Source: Labrys sp. KNU-23 (GTDB lineage Bacteria; Pseudomonadota; Alphaproteobacteria; Rhizobiales; Labraceae). From it: a DNA stretch of 64,000 bases. Under the pieces are notes generated by a model. The model saw only the letters and a program-made list of their open reading frames with translations. It had not been told where the DNA came from and searched no databases. A program made the position numbers and the translations under genes. The stretch lies in NCBI RefSeq assembly GCF_008330945.1, contig NZ_CP043489.1, forward strand, positions 1,240,001-1,304,000, read 5' to 3'. How positions within the stretch are numbered: the first letter of the stretch is position 1; the number at the start of each line of letters is the position of its first letter. Positions 1-8,891 of the stretch are shown in pieces.

Positions 1-748
1 ATTGCAGGGTCGAACCGTAGAGCAGCCCCATGCCCTGCACCGCCAGAGCGCGCAGCAGGCCGGGATCGTTGGAGACGATGGTGCCGGGCGGGTCGATGCT
101 GAGCGCCTGGCCGTCGCGCTCGAATTCCCAGCGGTAGATATCGCCGACATCCGGACGCCGATATCGCAGGCATTCATGTCTGGCGATGTCCTCCGGCACC
201 TGCGGCCGGCCCCGTCGCGCAAGATAGGCAGGGGCCGCCATCACCACCCAGCGGAAGATCGGCGTGACGCGCACGGCGATCATGTCCCTGTCGATGAATT
301 CGCCGACGCGAATGCCGGCGTCGAAACCGCCTTCCACCAATTCGGCATGGGTCGAATCCACGGTCACATCCACCCGCATCTCCGGCCAGCGCCGATGGAA
401 TTGCGGCAGGACGGGTTCGAGCACATGCACGAGCGCCATGCGATGCACGAGCAGGCGCAGCGTTCCCGACGGCTCCAGCCGCGACTGCACGAGTTCGTCG
501 AGCACGCCGACGATGGTTTCGGCTGCCGGCCCGAGCTGGGCAAGCAGGCGCTCGCCATCCTCGGTCAAGGCGACGCTGCGCGTGGTCCGGTGCAGAAGCG
601 GCAGGCCAAGCCGTCGCTCCAGCCCCTGCAGCGCCTGGCTCACCGCACCCGGGGTCACCCCCAACTCGATCGCCGCGGCCCGAAAGCTGCCACGGCGCAC
701 GATGGCGAGGAATTCGGAGAGGCCGTCGAACGGGTCACTGCGTGCCAT
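1..748 (-). CDS. LysR-family transcriptional regulator, 3' end cut off by window edge
   Basis: The reverse strand is open from an ATG at 748 to the window edge, about 249 codons of a protein that is normally near 300. The N-terminus carries a typical LysR winged helix-turn-helix (residues about 5-64, with FRAAAIELGVTPGAVSQALQ as the recognition region), followed by a substrate-binding-like effector domain that includes the usual GFDAGVRIGE stretch. The family binds DNA as a tetramer and responds to a small molecule. The target is unknown. The next gene on the same strand, cbpM, ends 110 bases upstream of this start and is not obviously linked. Only the last 50 or so residues are missing, so the family call is secure and the function is not. 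Confidence 0.9.
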   Translation of the reverse strand, partial: MARSDPFDGLSEFLAIVRRGSFRAAAIELGVTPGAVSQALQGLERRLGLPLLHRTTRSVALTEDGERLLAQLGPAAETIVGVLDELVQSRLEPSGTLRLLVHRMALVHVLEPVLPQFHRRWPEMRVDVTVDSTHAELVEGGFDAGIRVGEFIDRDMIAVRVTPIFRWVVMAAPAYLARRGRPQVPEDIARHECLRYRRPDVGDIYRWEFERDGQALSIDPPGTIVSNDPGLLRALAVQGMGLLYGSTLQ

Positions 749-857
749 GTCCGAACCGTACAATCAAAACCGTCATGTCAAATCATGCACTCTCGCCTTG
801 ACGCAATCGAATGGCTCGGCAAGGGCTGAAGAGAATTCCGCCCCATCGCAAATCGCC

Positions 858-1139
858 TCACGGTGAACTCTCCTTCATGTCGCCCCGCAATTGCGCCAGA
901 GCACGGCGCAGCCCATGGAGCTGATCCGTAAGATGCAAGATGACGTCGATGCCCTCGTCATTGGCTCCGATATCGTCCTTCAAATCCCGGATGAGGCGGG
1001 CGCGTGCGATGTCGATCTCGGTGAATTGCACGCCGGCGGCGGTCTGCCGAGGGATGAGCCAGCGCTGTTCGAGCCACAATTCCAGCGTCTGCACCTGGAG
1101 GCCGGCACTTGCCAGAAATTCCTGCTTGTTCATGCTCAT
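858..1139 (-). CDS. cbpM: CbpM-type chaperone modulator (MerR-like helical protein)
   Basis: This 93-residue protein has a MerR-like N-terminal helical region (QTLELWLEQRWLIPRQTA) and a C-terminal helix, the form of CbpM. In Escherichia coli, CbpM binds the J domain of CbpA and blocks its stimulation of DnaK. The identification rests on size, the E-x-W-L-IP pattern and position. Its ATG overlaps the stop codon of the upstream J-protein gene by four bases (ATGA), so the two are almost certainly translationally coupled. A second in-frame ATG lies two codons downstream. A stand-alone MerR regulator is unlikely because the protein lacks a full dimerisation coiled coil. Confidence 0.8.
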   Translation of the reverse strand: MSMNKQEFLASAGLQVQTLELWLEQRWLIPRQTAAGVQFTEIDIARARLIRDLKDDIGANDEGIDVILHLTDQLHGLRRALAQLRGDMKESSP

Positions 1140-2041
1140 GATGCTCCATCCTCACGCGGATTGAAGTCCTTTCCCCCGGCCCAGTTCGAAACGAAGGCTT
1201 CGAGTTCCGGGTCCGGCGGTTTCGGCAGAACCACCTTCAGCTTGACGAACTGGTCGCCCTGACCGCCGCCGCGGCGCGGAGCGCCTTTTCCTTTCAGGCG
1301 CAGGGTCGTGCCGGTATTCGACCCTTTCGGAACCGACATCGTCACGTCCCCCGTGGGGGTGGGGACCCGCACCCGTCCCCCCAGCACGGCTTCCGACAGC
1401 GAGATCGGCAGTTCGAGCGTGATGTCGTCGCCCTCGCGCGTGAAGCGCCGATCCGGCAGGACTTCCACTTCGATCAAGGCATCGCCAAAATCGCCGGTTC
1501 CCGTACCCGGCATGCCCTTGCCCTTCAGGCGCAGGGTCTGCCCATCCACCAGGCCCGGTGGAATCTTGACGTCGAGAGTGCTGCCATCGGGCAGCGTCAG
1601 GCGCTTGTTCGCGCCCGTCACCGAATCGGCGAACCCGATCGGCAGCCGGTAATGCATATCCTGGCCACGCCGGTTTGCACGGGCCCGCTGCCCCCGCCTC
1701 AGGAGCTCGGCAAAGGCATCCTCTTCGTCCATGAAGTCTGCAAAGCCGGAGGCGTCCGCATAAGGGTGATCCTGGTCCGATCCTGCATAGTCCCGGTAGA
1801 AATGCTGCGGCGGGCGTTCCGCCCCGCTCGCATCGATCTCGCCATTGTCGAAACGCTTGCGCTTGTCGGCATCGCTGAGCAGATCATACGCACCCGTGAC
1901 TTCCTTGAATTTGTCTTCCGCACTCTTGTCTCCGGGATTGAGATCGGGATGCAGCTTCTTGGCAAGCTGGCGAAAGGCGCTCTGGATCTCGGCGGGAGAC
2001 GCCGCCGGGGCAACACCGAGAACCTCGTAGGGATTTCTCAC
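1136..2041 (-). CDS. cbpA: CbpA-type DnaJ co-chaperone
   Basis: This J-domain co-chaperone is predicted to stimulate the DnaK ATPase in the cytoplasm. Reading from a GTG at 2041, the J domain comes first (NPYEVLGV, HPD at residues 31-33). A charged or Gly-poor linker follows, then two DnaJ C-terminal beta-sandwich domains with the repeated LRLKGKGMP and LRLKGKGAP motifs. There is no CxxCxGxG zinc-finger region, which makes it a class B (CbpA/DjlA-like) rather than a class A DnaJ. The frame stays open upstream to an ATG at 2188, but the residues there show no J-domain homology, and a GGAG lies just ahead of the GTG. That gives about 301 residues, the normal CbpA length. cbpM follows with a 4-base overlap. 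Confidence 0.88.
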   Translation of the reverse strand: MRNPYEVLGVAPAASPAEIQSAFRQLAKKLHPDLNPGDKSAEDKFKEVTGAYDLLSDADKRKRFDNGEIDASGAERPPQHFYRDYAGSDQDHPYADASGFADFMDEEDAFAELLRRGQRARANRRGQDMHYRLPIGFADSVTGANKRLTLPDGSTLDVKIPPGLVDGQTLRLKGKGMPGTGTGDFGDALIEVEVLPDRRFTREGDDITLELPISLSEAVLGGRVRVPTPTGDVTMSVPKGSNTGTTLRLKGKGAPRRGGGQGDQFVKLKVVLPKPPDPELEAFVSNWAGGKDFNPREDGAS

Positions 2042-2178
2042 GATCGACTCCGGCACGATTCGAATGACGAGGAAACAATCCTCGGATGCTAGTGCGTTTT
2101 GCCGTGAGACGGAATGAAGAACCACCGAAGGCTCGGCGGCGCAGGCTCCGCAAAGCGAGCAGCGTCTTCCGCTATCAT

Positions 2179-2197
2179 TGTATAGCATAGCTATACA
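2179..2197. promoter_or_regulatory. Candidate operator: 7-bp inverted repeat
   Basis: TGTATAG and CTATACA form a perfect 7-bp inverted repeat separated by five bases. It lies in the 285-base gap between the divergent cbpA and aldo/keto reductase genes. It is AT-rich against a GC-rich background, as expected of a regulator site. Which protein binds it, and which of the two genes it controls, cannot be told from the window. Confidence 0.4.
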
Positions 2198-2326
2198 GCG
2201 TGTGGAGTAGCCGCTGGCTTTTGATAGCGCCCGCCATGGCCTAACTTCTTCTGGACGCGGGACGGGATCCCGCGCCTTTCCATGCCGCCTGGACGGCAGG
2301 ACCCTTCATTTCACGGACATCATCTC

Positions 2327-3361
2327 ATGCGCTACAAGACACTTGGCGGCACTGGCCTGCACGTCTCGGAACTTTGCCTGGGCACCATGACTTTCGGCGG
2401 CGGCAACGAATTCTGGAATGCGATCGGCCAACTCGACCAGACGATCGCCGATGGCATCGTCGCCCGCGCCCTCGACGCCGGCATCAATTTCATCGACACC
2501 GCCGACGTCTATTCCGGTGGCCTGTCGGAAGAGATCACCGGACGGGCCATCGTCAATTCCGGCCACAAGCGTTCGGATGTCGTGCTGGCGACCAAGGCCT
2601 TTGGCGTGGTCGGCACCGGCCCGAACGACCGCGGCGCCTCGCGAGGCCACATCATGGATGCGGTCAAGGCGAGCCTGAAGCGCCTCGGCACCGACTATAT
2701 CGACCTCTACCAGATCCATGGCCTCGACCGCATAACCCCGATCGAGGAAACCATGCGCGCCCTCGATGACCTCGTGCGCCAGGGCCACATTCGCTATGTC
2801 GGCGTCTCCAACTGGTCGGCCTGGACGATCATGAAGGCCCTGGGCCTCGCCGACCGGCATGGCTGGACCAGGCCCTCGACCTTGCAGGCCTATTACACCA
2901 TTGCCGGACGCGACCTCGAACGCGAGATCGTCCCGCTGCTGGACGCCGAAAAGCTCGGCCTGATGGTGTGGAGCCCGCTCGCCGGCGGCCTGCTCTCGGG
3001 CAAATATGACCGCGACGGCAAGGGTCCCGAAGGCTCGCGTCGCGCCAGCTTCGACTTCCCACCCGTCGACAAGGAGCGTGCCTTCGCCTCCATCGACGTG
3101 ATGCGCGAGATCGCCACGACACATGGCGTCTCCGTCGCCCGCATCGCTTTGGCCTTCGTGCTGCATCAGCGCTTCGTGATGTCGGTGATCATCGGCGCCA
3201 AGACCATCGAGCAGCTCGACGACAATCTGGCTGCCACCGGCGTGGTGCTGAGCGAAGAGGAACTCGCACGCCTCGACAAGGTCAGTGCCCTGCCGCGTGA
3301 ATATCCCGGCTGGATGATCGAACGCCAGAGCGCCACCCGCCTGCTGACGCCCCAGGGTTGA
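2327..3361 (+). CDS. Aldo/keto reductase
   Basis: This NAD(P)H-dependent oxidoreductase has the TIM-barrel aldo/keto reductase fold. The catalytic tetrad is complete: D57 and Y62 in NFIDTADVY, K90 in VLATKAFG and H131 in LYQIHGLD. The C-terminal cofactor loop (VIIGAKTIEQL) is also present. The ATG at 2327 gives a 344-residue protein starting MRYKTLGGTG, as is standard for the AKR11/YajO-like group. An upstream in-frame ATG at 2282 would add 15 unrelated residues. The substrate is unknown. It stands alone, 75 bases ahead of a histidine-phosphatase-like gene on the same strand, and may share a transcript with it. Confidence 0.9.
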   Translation: MRYKTLGGTGLHVSELCLGTMTFGGGNEFWNAIGQLDQTIADGIVARALDAGINFIDTADVYSGGLSEEITGRAIVNSGHKRSDVVLATKAFGVVGTGPNDRGASRGHIMDAVKASLKRLGTDYIDLYQIHGLDRITPIEETMRALDDLVRQGHIRYVGVSNWSAWTIMKALGLADRHGWTRPSTLQAYYTIAGRDLEREIVPLLDAEKLGLMVWSPLAGGLLSGKYDRDGKGPEGSRRASFDFPPVDKERAFASIDVMREIATTHGVSVARIALAFVLHQRFVMSVIIGAKTIEQLDDNLAATGVVLSEEELARLDKVSALPREYPGWMIERQSATRLLTPQG

Positions 3362-3436
3362 ACTTCGGGCCGAAGGGGATGGCCATCGCCATCCTCTTCG
3401 GCCAGGATGGTGCGGCCTTTCATCGGAGACAGCCGC

Positions 3437-4021
3437 TTGGGTACGGTCAGGATCGCCTATTTCATCACCCATGCGGAAGTCGAGATCGATCCCTCCATTC
3501 CCGTGCCGCAATGGCGCCTTTCAACAAAGGGACGCGCCCAGCACGAGGCCTTCAACCGGCACGGTTTCGTGGCCGGTATCGGCAGCGTCTATGCCAGCGA
3601 CGAGCGCAAGGCCCGCGATGGCGGCGAGATCCTGGCAAGACCTCTCGGCCTGGAGCTGCAGATCGTGCCGACCCTGCACGAGAACGACCGATCGGCCACC
3701 GGCTTCCTGCCGCCGCAGGAATTCGAGGCGACCGCCGACGCCTTCTTTGCCAATCCCGAGCAGAGCATTCGCGGCTGGGAGCGCGCCATCGACGCCCAGA
3801 CCCGGATCGTCGCGGCCATAAGCGCCATCCTGGACAAGGATGGCGGCAGCGGCGACATCGCCATCGTCGGACATGGCGGGGTCGGCGCTCTCCTGCTCTG
3901 CCATCTTCTGTCCGTGCCGATCGACCGTCGTTACGACCAGGCTCCGGGCGGCGGCAATTACTTCGCCCTGGACGTGACGAGCCGGCGCCTGCTGCATGGC
4001 TGGAAACGCATCGAGCCGTGA
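3437..4021 (+). CDS. Histidine-phosphatase-superfamily protein with altered RHG motif
   Basis: About 194 residues with the overall plan of the phosphoglycerate-mutase-like superfamily: an N-terminal beta strand ending in the catalytic loop, a YASDERKARDGGEIL region carrying the second Arg, and a C-terminal VGHGGVGALL loop supplying the second His. The first loop reads FITHAEV rather than the usual RHGE, so the nucleophilic His is kept and the preceding Arg is replaced by Thr. The start is uncertain. A TTG at 3437 has GGAGA seven bases upstream and gives a compact N-terminus; an ATG at 3407 would add ten residues without a good ribosome site. The substrate is unknown. The stop falls ten bases before the end of the convergent LysR gene. 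Confidence 0.72.
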   Translation: MGTVRIAYFITHAEVEIDPSIPVPQWRLSTKGRAQHEAFNRHGFVAGIGSVYASDERKARDGGEILARPLGLELQIVPTLHENDRSATGFLPPQEFEATADAFFANPEQSIRGWERAIDAQTRIVAAISAILDKDGGSGDIAIVGHGGVGALLLCHLLSVPIDRRYDQAPGGGNYFALDVTSRRLLHGWKRIEP

Positions 4022-4030
4022 AGCGGTGCC

Positions 4031-4936
4031 TCAAGGCCCGGCGCCGCCCGGGCCGAGTTCGTGCTCCAGCCACGCCGCCAAGGCGCGCTTGGGAGCACCC
4101 TGCTGCCGGCCCGCGGGCGTCACCAGCCAGTAGGCGACCTCGGCCGAACGGACCAGTTGATCGAACGGCCGGACCAGCCGCCCGCTTGCGAGATGCTCCT
4201 CGATCAGCCGACTGCGTCCCATGGCAACGCCCTGCCCGTTCAAGGCGGCCTGGAGCACCACATTATAGTCGGTGAGCTGGATGATCCTTGCCGCGTCGAG
4301 ATCGATGCCGACGGCCTGTGCCCAGATCTGCCATTCCGCTGCGCGCCTGGTGAACAGCAAGGGATGGGCCAGCAGGTCGCCCGGCTGCTTCAGGCCCGCC
4401 CCATCGGCGAGCAGGGAGGGGCTGACGACAGGCGCAAGGGCCTCCTGCGCCAGCAGGCGTGCCTCCACCCCCGGCCATGGCCCGGCTCCATAGCGGATCG
4501 CAAGATCGGCTTCGCCCAGGGCGAGATCGGCAAGATCGAGCGTGGGAAAGAGCTCCACGGTGATTTCGGGATGGAGGTGCTGGAATGTGGCAAGACGCTT
4601 CACCAGCCAATTGGCGGCAAAGGACGGCAGCACGCTGAGCCGGACCATGCCATGCCCTGCCACGGCGCGCAGCTCGGCCGTCGCAGCGGTGATGAGTTGG
4701 AAGCCCTTCCCGATCTTGTTGTGATAGGCGGCGCCTTCGGCTGTGAGCTCGATGCTCCTGGCCCTGCGGATGAAAAGGCGGCAGCCGAGCATCTCCTCTA
4801 GCTCGCGAATGTGATGGCTGACGGCGCTCTGCGTGATCAGCAACTCCTCGCCGGCCCGGCGAAAGCTCAAAAGGCGGCCGACGGCCTCAAAGGCGCGCAG
4901 GGCCTGGAGTGGCGGCAAAGTGCTCGAACGACGCAT
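4031..4936 (-). CDS. LysR-family regulator, GcvA-like
   Basis: A 301-residue LysR regulator read from the ATG at 4936 (MRRSSTLPPLQALRAFEA). The N-terminal PPLQALRAFEAVGRLLSF and QSAVSHHIRELE are the hallmarks of the GcvA/AmpR-like subgroup. The effector domain shows ADLAIRYG, the usual ligand-pocket strand. Reading further upstream to 5191 would cross the promoter region and add non-homologous residues. The gene is divergent from the RidA-aminotransferase-dehydrogenase set, with about 180 bases between starts, so by the usual LysR arrangement it probably controls that set and itself. Confidence 0.9.
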   Translation of the reverse strand: MRRSSTLPPLQALRAFEAVGRLLSFRRAGEELLITQSAVSHHIRELEEMLGCRLFIRRARSIELTAEGAAYHNKIGKGFQLITAATAELRAVAGHGMVRLSVLPSFAANWLVKRLATFQHLHPEITVELFPTLDLADLALGEADLAIRYGAGPWPGVEARLLAQEALAPVVSPSLLADGAGLKQPGDLLAHPLLFTRRAAEWQIWAQAVGIDLDAARIIQLTDYNVVLQAALNGQGVAMGRSRLIEEHLASGRLVRPFDQLVRSAEVAYWLVTPAGRQQGAPKRALAAWLEHELGPGGAGP

Positions 4937-5117
4937 GAACAAACCTAAAGCACCTCCTGGCAGGGCAAGACAAGCCAGTGTCGAGCCGGATCGACCGCAC
5001 ATTCGCTCGACAAGCGAGACATGAGCCAGATCGATCGATCGCATCAGAGTTTGAATTGGTACGGCGCCTGGCTTTTGGGCCACTCCGTCTAAACGCGCTT
5101 TGCTCAAGGAGACCATC

Positions 5118-5594
5118 ATGATGCAGACGATAGCAGGCCGGATCGGCGAACTGGGCTTCCGGCTTCCAGCGCCGTCTTCGCCGGCGGCCAATTATGTGCC
5201 GTGGGTGGCGAGCGGACGCCTGGTGTTCATTTCAGGCCAGATCAGCCGGATCGAGGATGGCGAGGTGATCGGCGGTATCGCGGGGAGCGATGCCAGCGCC
5301 GAAACCGCAAAGGAAGCGGCCCGCATCGCCGCCCTGAACCTGCTCGCCCAGCTCGCTGCCGCCACGGACGGTCGTGTCGCTGCCATTGGCCGGGTCGTGC
5401 GCCTCGGCGTCTTCATCGCCGCTACGCCGGATTTCAGGCGGCATTCCGAGGTCGCCAACGGAGCCTCGGATCTGATGACGGCGGTGTTCGGCGAACGGGG
5501 AAGCCACAGCCGCACCGCCATCGGTGTCGCCTCGCTACCGGCAAGCGCCCTGGTCGAGGTGGACGCGCTGTTCGAACTGGCAGGCCCGGCATGA
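5118..5594 (+). CDS. RidA-family (YjgF/UK114) protein
   Basis: A RidA-like protein of about 158 residues, longer than classic RidA (about 130) and close to the YjgH/Rid6-7 type: it opens with GELGFRLPAPSSPAANYVPWV and keeps the VFISGQI strand, with the usual end strand ALVEVDALFEL. Canonical RidA hydrolyses reactive enamine/imine intermediates released by PLP enzymes, and a PLP enzyme is encoded immediately downstream with a 4-base ATGA overlap. The typical catalytic Arg region (SxPRP/SRxxV) is weakly preserved, so deaminase activity is not assured. The start at 5118 is chosen because AAGGAG lies six bases upstream; the frame is open to 5100. Confidence 0.85.
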   Translation: MMQTIAGRIGELGFRLPAPSSPAANYVPWVASGRLVFISGQISRIEDGEVIGGIAGSDASAETAKEAARIAALNLLAQLAAATDGRVAAIGRVVRLGVFIAATPDFRRHSEVANGASDLMTAVFGERGSHSRTAIGVASLPASALVEVDALFELAGPA

Positions 5595-6784
5595 TGACGA
5601 CTGTAGACACCGAGGCACTGCGGGCCCTGACTCCGGGCTGCGAGAGCGTCGCCCATTTCAACCATGCCGGCGCTTCGCTCCCCTCCCGGGCAGTGCTCGA
5701 CACCATCATTGGCCACCTCCAGGACGAAGCCCGGCTCGGGCCTATGGAAGCGGCCTTGCGCGCGACGGATTGCCTGGACGCGGTCCGAGACGAGGCAGCT
5801 GCGCTCCTCGGCGCCCGCCCTCAGGAGATCGCCTTCGGCCCTAGCGGATCGGCGCTGTGGGGTGCGGCCTTCGCCGCCCTTCCTCCCTTCGCTCCCGGCG
5901 ATCGCATCCTGGTCGGCCGACAGGAATGGGGCGGCAATCTCGCCACCATGAAGGCCGAGGCGGCGAGAACCGGCATCATGATCGAGACCATGCCGGTGCG
6001 GGAGGACGGCAGTGTCGATGCCGAGCGCTTGGCCGGCATGATCGACCGGCGCGTGCGCCTGATCTCCCTGACCTGGCTCCCCGCCAATGGTGGCCTGATC
6101 AACGATGCGGCTGCGGTGGGGCGCGTGGCCCGGGCGGCCGGCATTCCCTATTTCATCGACGCCGGCCAGGCTGTCGGACAGATTCCCGTCGACGTGGCGG
6201 CGCTCGGCTGCGACGTGCTGAAGGCGGCGGGGCGCAAATATCTGCGCGGCCCGCGCGGAACGGCCATCCTCTATGTCAGCGAGCGGTTCCTGCCCACCCT
6301 GCGGCCCGCCGCTCTCGACGTGCTTTCGGCCCCGCTCATCGACGGAGAACCGAAGATCAGGTCCGATGCCCGCCGCTTCGAGACCAGCGAGCATGCGGTG
6401 GCACTTCGCCTCGGCCTCGGCCGTGCTCTCGCCGAAGCAAGACAGATCGGCATCGACGCGATCCGGGCGCGAATCTGGAGCCTCGCCGAAAGGCTGCGCC
6501 AGACTCTCGCCACCCTGCCGGGCGTGCGCGTATTGGATCTCGGCCAGGAGAAATCCGGCATCGTCAGCTTTGCCGTCAACGGCTTCTCCGCAACGGCGAT
6601 ACAAAGGGAACTGGCGGACAGGCACATCAATATCGGCGCCAACGGCCTGGCCTATACGCCGCTCGACATGAGCGCGCGCGGCCTGACCGAAATCGCCAGA
6701 GCCTCGGTGAGCTATCTCAACACCGAAGCCGAGATCGATCGCCTGCGCGAAACCCTGGCCAGAATCATGGCCGGCAAGGACTGA
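5591..6784 (+). CDS. Class V aminotransferase / cysteine-desulfurase-like PLP enzyme
   Basis: A 397-residue fold-type I PLP enzyme starting at the ATG that overlaps the RidA stop codon. The N-terminus [13 protein letters not shown] is typical of the class V (selenocysteine lyase/isopenicillin epimerase-like) group. [16 protein letters not shown] carries the Asp that pairs with the PLP nitrogen. K216 in [12 protein letters not shown] is the Schiff-base lysine. No desulfurase-type Cys loop is evident, so a lyase or aminotransferase role is more likely than sulfur mobilisation. The frame is open far upstream into the ridA region, but the homology begins at 5591. With RidA upstream and a beta-hydroxyacid dehydrogenase downstream, it probably degrades a hydroxy-amino acid or related compound (inference). 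Confidence 0.87.
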   Translation: MMTTVDTEALRALTPGCESVAHFNHAGASLPSRAVLDTIIGHLQDEARLGPMEAALRATDCLDAVRDEAAALLGARPQEIAFGPSGSALWGAAFAALPPFAPGDRILVGRQEWGGNLATMKAEAARTGIMIETMPVREDGSVDAERLAGMIDRRVRLISLTWLPANGGLINDAAAVGRVARAAGIPYFIDAGQAVGQIPVDVAALGCDVLKAAGRKYLRGPRGTAILYVSERFLPTLRPAALDVLSAPLIDGEPKIRSDARRFETSEHAVALRLGLGRALAEARQIGIDAIRARIWSLAERLRQTLATLPGVRVLDLGQEKSGIVSFAVNGFSATAIQRELADRHINIGANGLAYTPLDMSARGLTEIARASVSYLNTEAEIDRLRETLARIMAGKD

Positions 6785-6884
6785 CCAGGCGTCGTCTCCC
6801 GCCTGCACAATCGTTCAAGATCGCCATCAAGCCGGGGGAATAGGATCCAACCCCTGGAAATTTCGGAACGAGAAACACGTCATC

Positions 6885-7757
6885 ATGCCAGTCGGCTTCA
6901 TCGGTCTCGGCGTCATGGGGGAACCCATGGCGCTCAATCTCGTAAAGGCGGGAACGCCGCTGGTGGTCTGGAACCGTTCCCCGGCCAAATGCGCCAGCCT
7001 GCAGGCTGCCGGGGCGACGGTCGCCGGCAGCCCCGGCGAGGTCTTTGCCACGGCGCACATCGTGATCCTGATGCTGGCGGACACGGGCGCGACCGATGCG
7101 GTGCTCGGCCGCGGCTCGATGGATTTCGAAAACCGGGTCGCCGACCATATCGTCGTGCAGATGGGCACGATCTCGCCCGAAGATTCGCACCGGCTCGACC
7201 AGGACATCCGCGCCGCCGGCGGCCACTATGTCGAAGCCGCGGTTTCCGGCTCCCGCAAGCCGGCCGAAGCCGGACAGCTCGTGGCCATGCTGGCAGGTGA
7301 TGCGGGCGCGCTTGCAGAAATCCGCCCCCTGATCGCTGCGATGTGCCATCAGGCTTTCGACTGCGGAGGCGTTCCCGGCGCCTTGACGATGAAACTCGCC
7401 GTCAACCTGTTCCTGATCACCATGGTGACGGGCCTTGCCGAGGCCGCCCATTTTGCCGGGCAGCATGGTCTCGACATGCAGCAATTCCGGGCCATTCTCG
7501 ATGCCGGCCCGATGGCGAGCCCGGTCTCCCGCATCAAGCTGGCGAAACTGGTCGAGGGTGATTTTGCGGTGCAGGCCTCGATCGCCGATGTGTTGAAGAA
7601 CAACCGCCTGGTCGCCGACGCAGCCCGCCGCGCTGGGCTTGCCTCGCCCCTGCTCGACATCTGCCATGCCCTCTATGGCGAGACACAGGATCTCGGCCTC
7701 GGCTCACTCGACATGGCGGCGGTCATCCGGGCCATCAAGGCGCGGACCGCGCACTGA
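6885..7757 (+). CDS. NAD(P)-dependent beta-hydroxyacid dehydrogenase (3-hydroxyisobutyrate dehydrogenase-like)
   Basis: A 290-residue member of the 6-phosphogluconate/3-hydroxyisobutyrate dehydrogenase family. The Rossmann motif [16 protein letters not shown] is at the N-terminus, the substrate-binding stretch [17 protein letters not shown] is in the middle, and the catalytic Lys is K170 in [10 protein letters not shown]. The family oxidises or reduces beta-hydroxy acids such as 3-hydroxyisobutyrate, tartronate semialdehyde or related compounds, and the exact substrate is not visible. It follows the RidA/aminotransferase pair by 100 bases on the same strand. Its last 54 bases overlap the opposite-strand FecR-like reading frame. 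Confidence 0.88.
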   Translation: MPVGFIGLGVMGEPMALNLVKAGTPLVVWNRSPAKCASLQAAGATVAGSPGEVFATAHIVILMLADTGATDAVLGRGSMDFENRVADHIVVQMGTISPEDSHRLDQDIRAAGGHYVEAAVSGSRKPAEAGQLVAMLAGDAGALAEIRPLIAAMCHQAFDCGGVPGALTMKLAVNLFLITMVTGLAEAAHFAGQHGLDMQQFRAILDAGPMASPVSRIKLAKLVEGDFAVQASIADVLKNNRLVADAARRAGLASPLLDICHALYGETQDLGLGSLDMAAVIRAIKARTAH

Positions 7758-8600
7758 ACAAGGCGGAAAGCCCCATCGCCGCGCTACCATGATCGATGCC
7801 GGTCGCCCAGCAGATCGTCTCCAACACGCGACCACTCGCGCCGGTCTGCTCCACTTCAGTGAAGCGGCGGAACTATTTCGGCGCGGGGTGACTGCCGCCC
7901 GATGTGTGATCCGACGGCTTACCGGCACCGCCCGGCGACAGCATGTCCCCACCCCCGAAGGCGAGATGTCACCGCCACCAAAAGTGTGGCGCGATCCGAC
8001 CACGGCGACCCAGGCTTCGCCGATGCGCAGGCGGCTCCAGGGCGCGGGCCTGGCCGGCGGGACCTGCATGCCGGTAAGCTCGGTGCCGAAACCAGGGGTG
8101 AGCCGCACCGTTCCCGCTCTGGTGGCGACGTCGACGATGCCATCCTCGACATAGACGCCGAACTTGCCCCAGCTCGGCCCGGCGAAGAACCGGGTGCCAC
8201 GAGCGGCGATCAGGCCAAACGGCGTCGTAACGCCAAGTTCCCCCGACGGACGATCATGCGGGCGGTCGAACAGAATGGCGCCACGCTCGAGCACCAGCTT
8301 GCCGCCCCGGTCGATCAGGAACTTGTCGATGCGTACCCTCGTGCGGGCGCCCAGCAGCAAGCGGGTGGCCTCGCCAAGCTGCGCCGACAACCGCGCGCTC
8401 TCGCCGGTCGCCAGGAGATCGTTGAGATAGACGGGGTCGCCGACCGCGAGGAGACGGGTGCGGCCACGGGCCTGCGCGGTGCTTTCGCCGCTGGCTCCCA
8501 GGATCGAGCCCGCCTCCACGGCTGCCCGAGCCAGGACTCTCTCCGGCCGTATTCCGGCAAGCAACAGGCCAGCCAGGAGGGAACGGCGGTGGATCGGCAT
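7704..8600 (-). CDS. FecR-domain exported protein with unusual C-terminal tail
   Basis: The first 205 residues form a recognisable FecR-type protein. A signal sequence ([17 protein letters not shown], with an Arg pair that could be Tat) is followed by a beta-rich FecR domain: [53 protein letters not shown]. From about residue 206 (after GEAWVAVVG) the composition changes to Arg/Pro/Ser-rich sequence with no domain character and runs 54 bases into the convergent dehydrogenase gene. That tail looks like read-through of non-coding DNA, from a lost stop or a small frameshift near 7985. No sigma factor, TonB receptor or sensor gene is nearby, so it is not a standard iron-signalling FecR. Confidence 0.72.
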   Translation of the reverse strand: MPIHRRSLLAGLLLAGIRPERVLARAAVEAGSILGASGESTAQARGRTRLLAVGDPVYLNDLLATGESARLSAQLGEATRLLLGARTRVRIDKFLIDRGGKLVLERGAILFDRPHDRPSGELGVTTPFGLIAARGTRFFAGPSWGKFGVYVEDGIVDVATRAGTVRLTPGFGTELTGMQVPPARPAPWSRLRIGEAWVAVVGSRHTFGGGDISPSGVGTCCRRAVPVSRRITHRAAVTPRRNSSAASLKWSRPARVVACWRRSAGRPASIMVARRWGFPPCSVRGPRLDGPDDRRHVE

Positions 8601-8891
8601 GATGAGGCTTTCCAGACGAGGGGGTTGGCGGATCAGCGGGAAACCGGACCCGACACCGCCAAGCCGGCGGCCTCCTCCCTGCCGGGACGGTCCGCTTCAA
8701 CGGACGCCCCCAAGATGATGATACCGCTCTATTCTTGATGTGTACGCTTCTTCCGGTACCAGCCCCAAAGTAAGTTCCTCGAGTTCCTTACCTGCGGCCA
8801 GTCATTCATCCTAGCTGAAACCCTTTCGTCTACAAGCCCCCCGAACTCATGCAGAAGACTTAGGCTTTTACAGCCAAGGCGGACGATAGGA

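Noticed and set aside
5091..5111. Half-copy of the two-hairpin repeat (AACGCGCTTTGCTC) upstream of the RidA-type gene
   Set aside because: Only the right arm is visible and it merges into the ribosome site. It may be a relic or chance, so it was not counted as a fifth copy.
5192..6808. 538-codon reverse frame opposite the RidA and class V aminotransferase genes
   Set aside because: Shadow of two coupled forward genes with complete family motifs.
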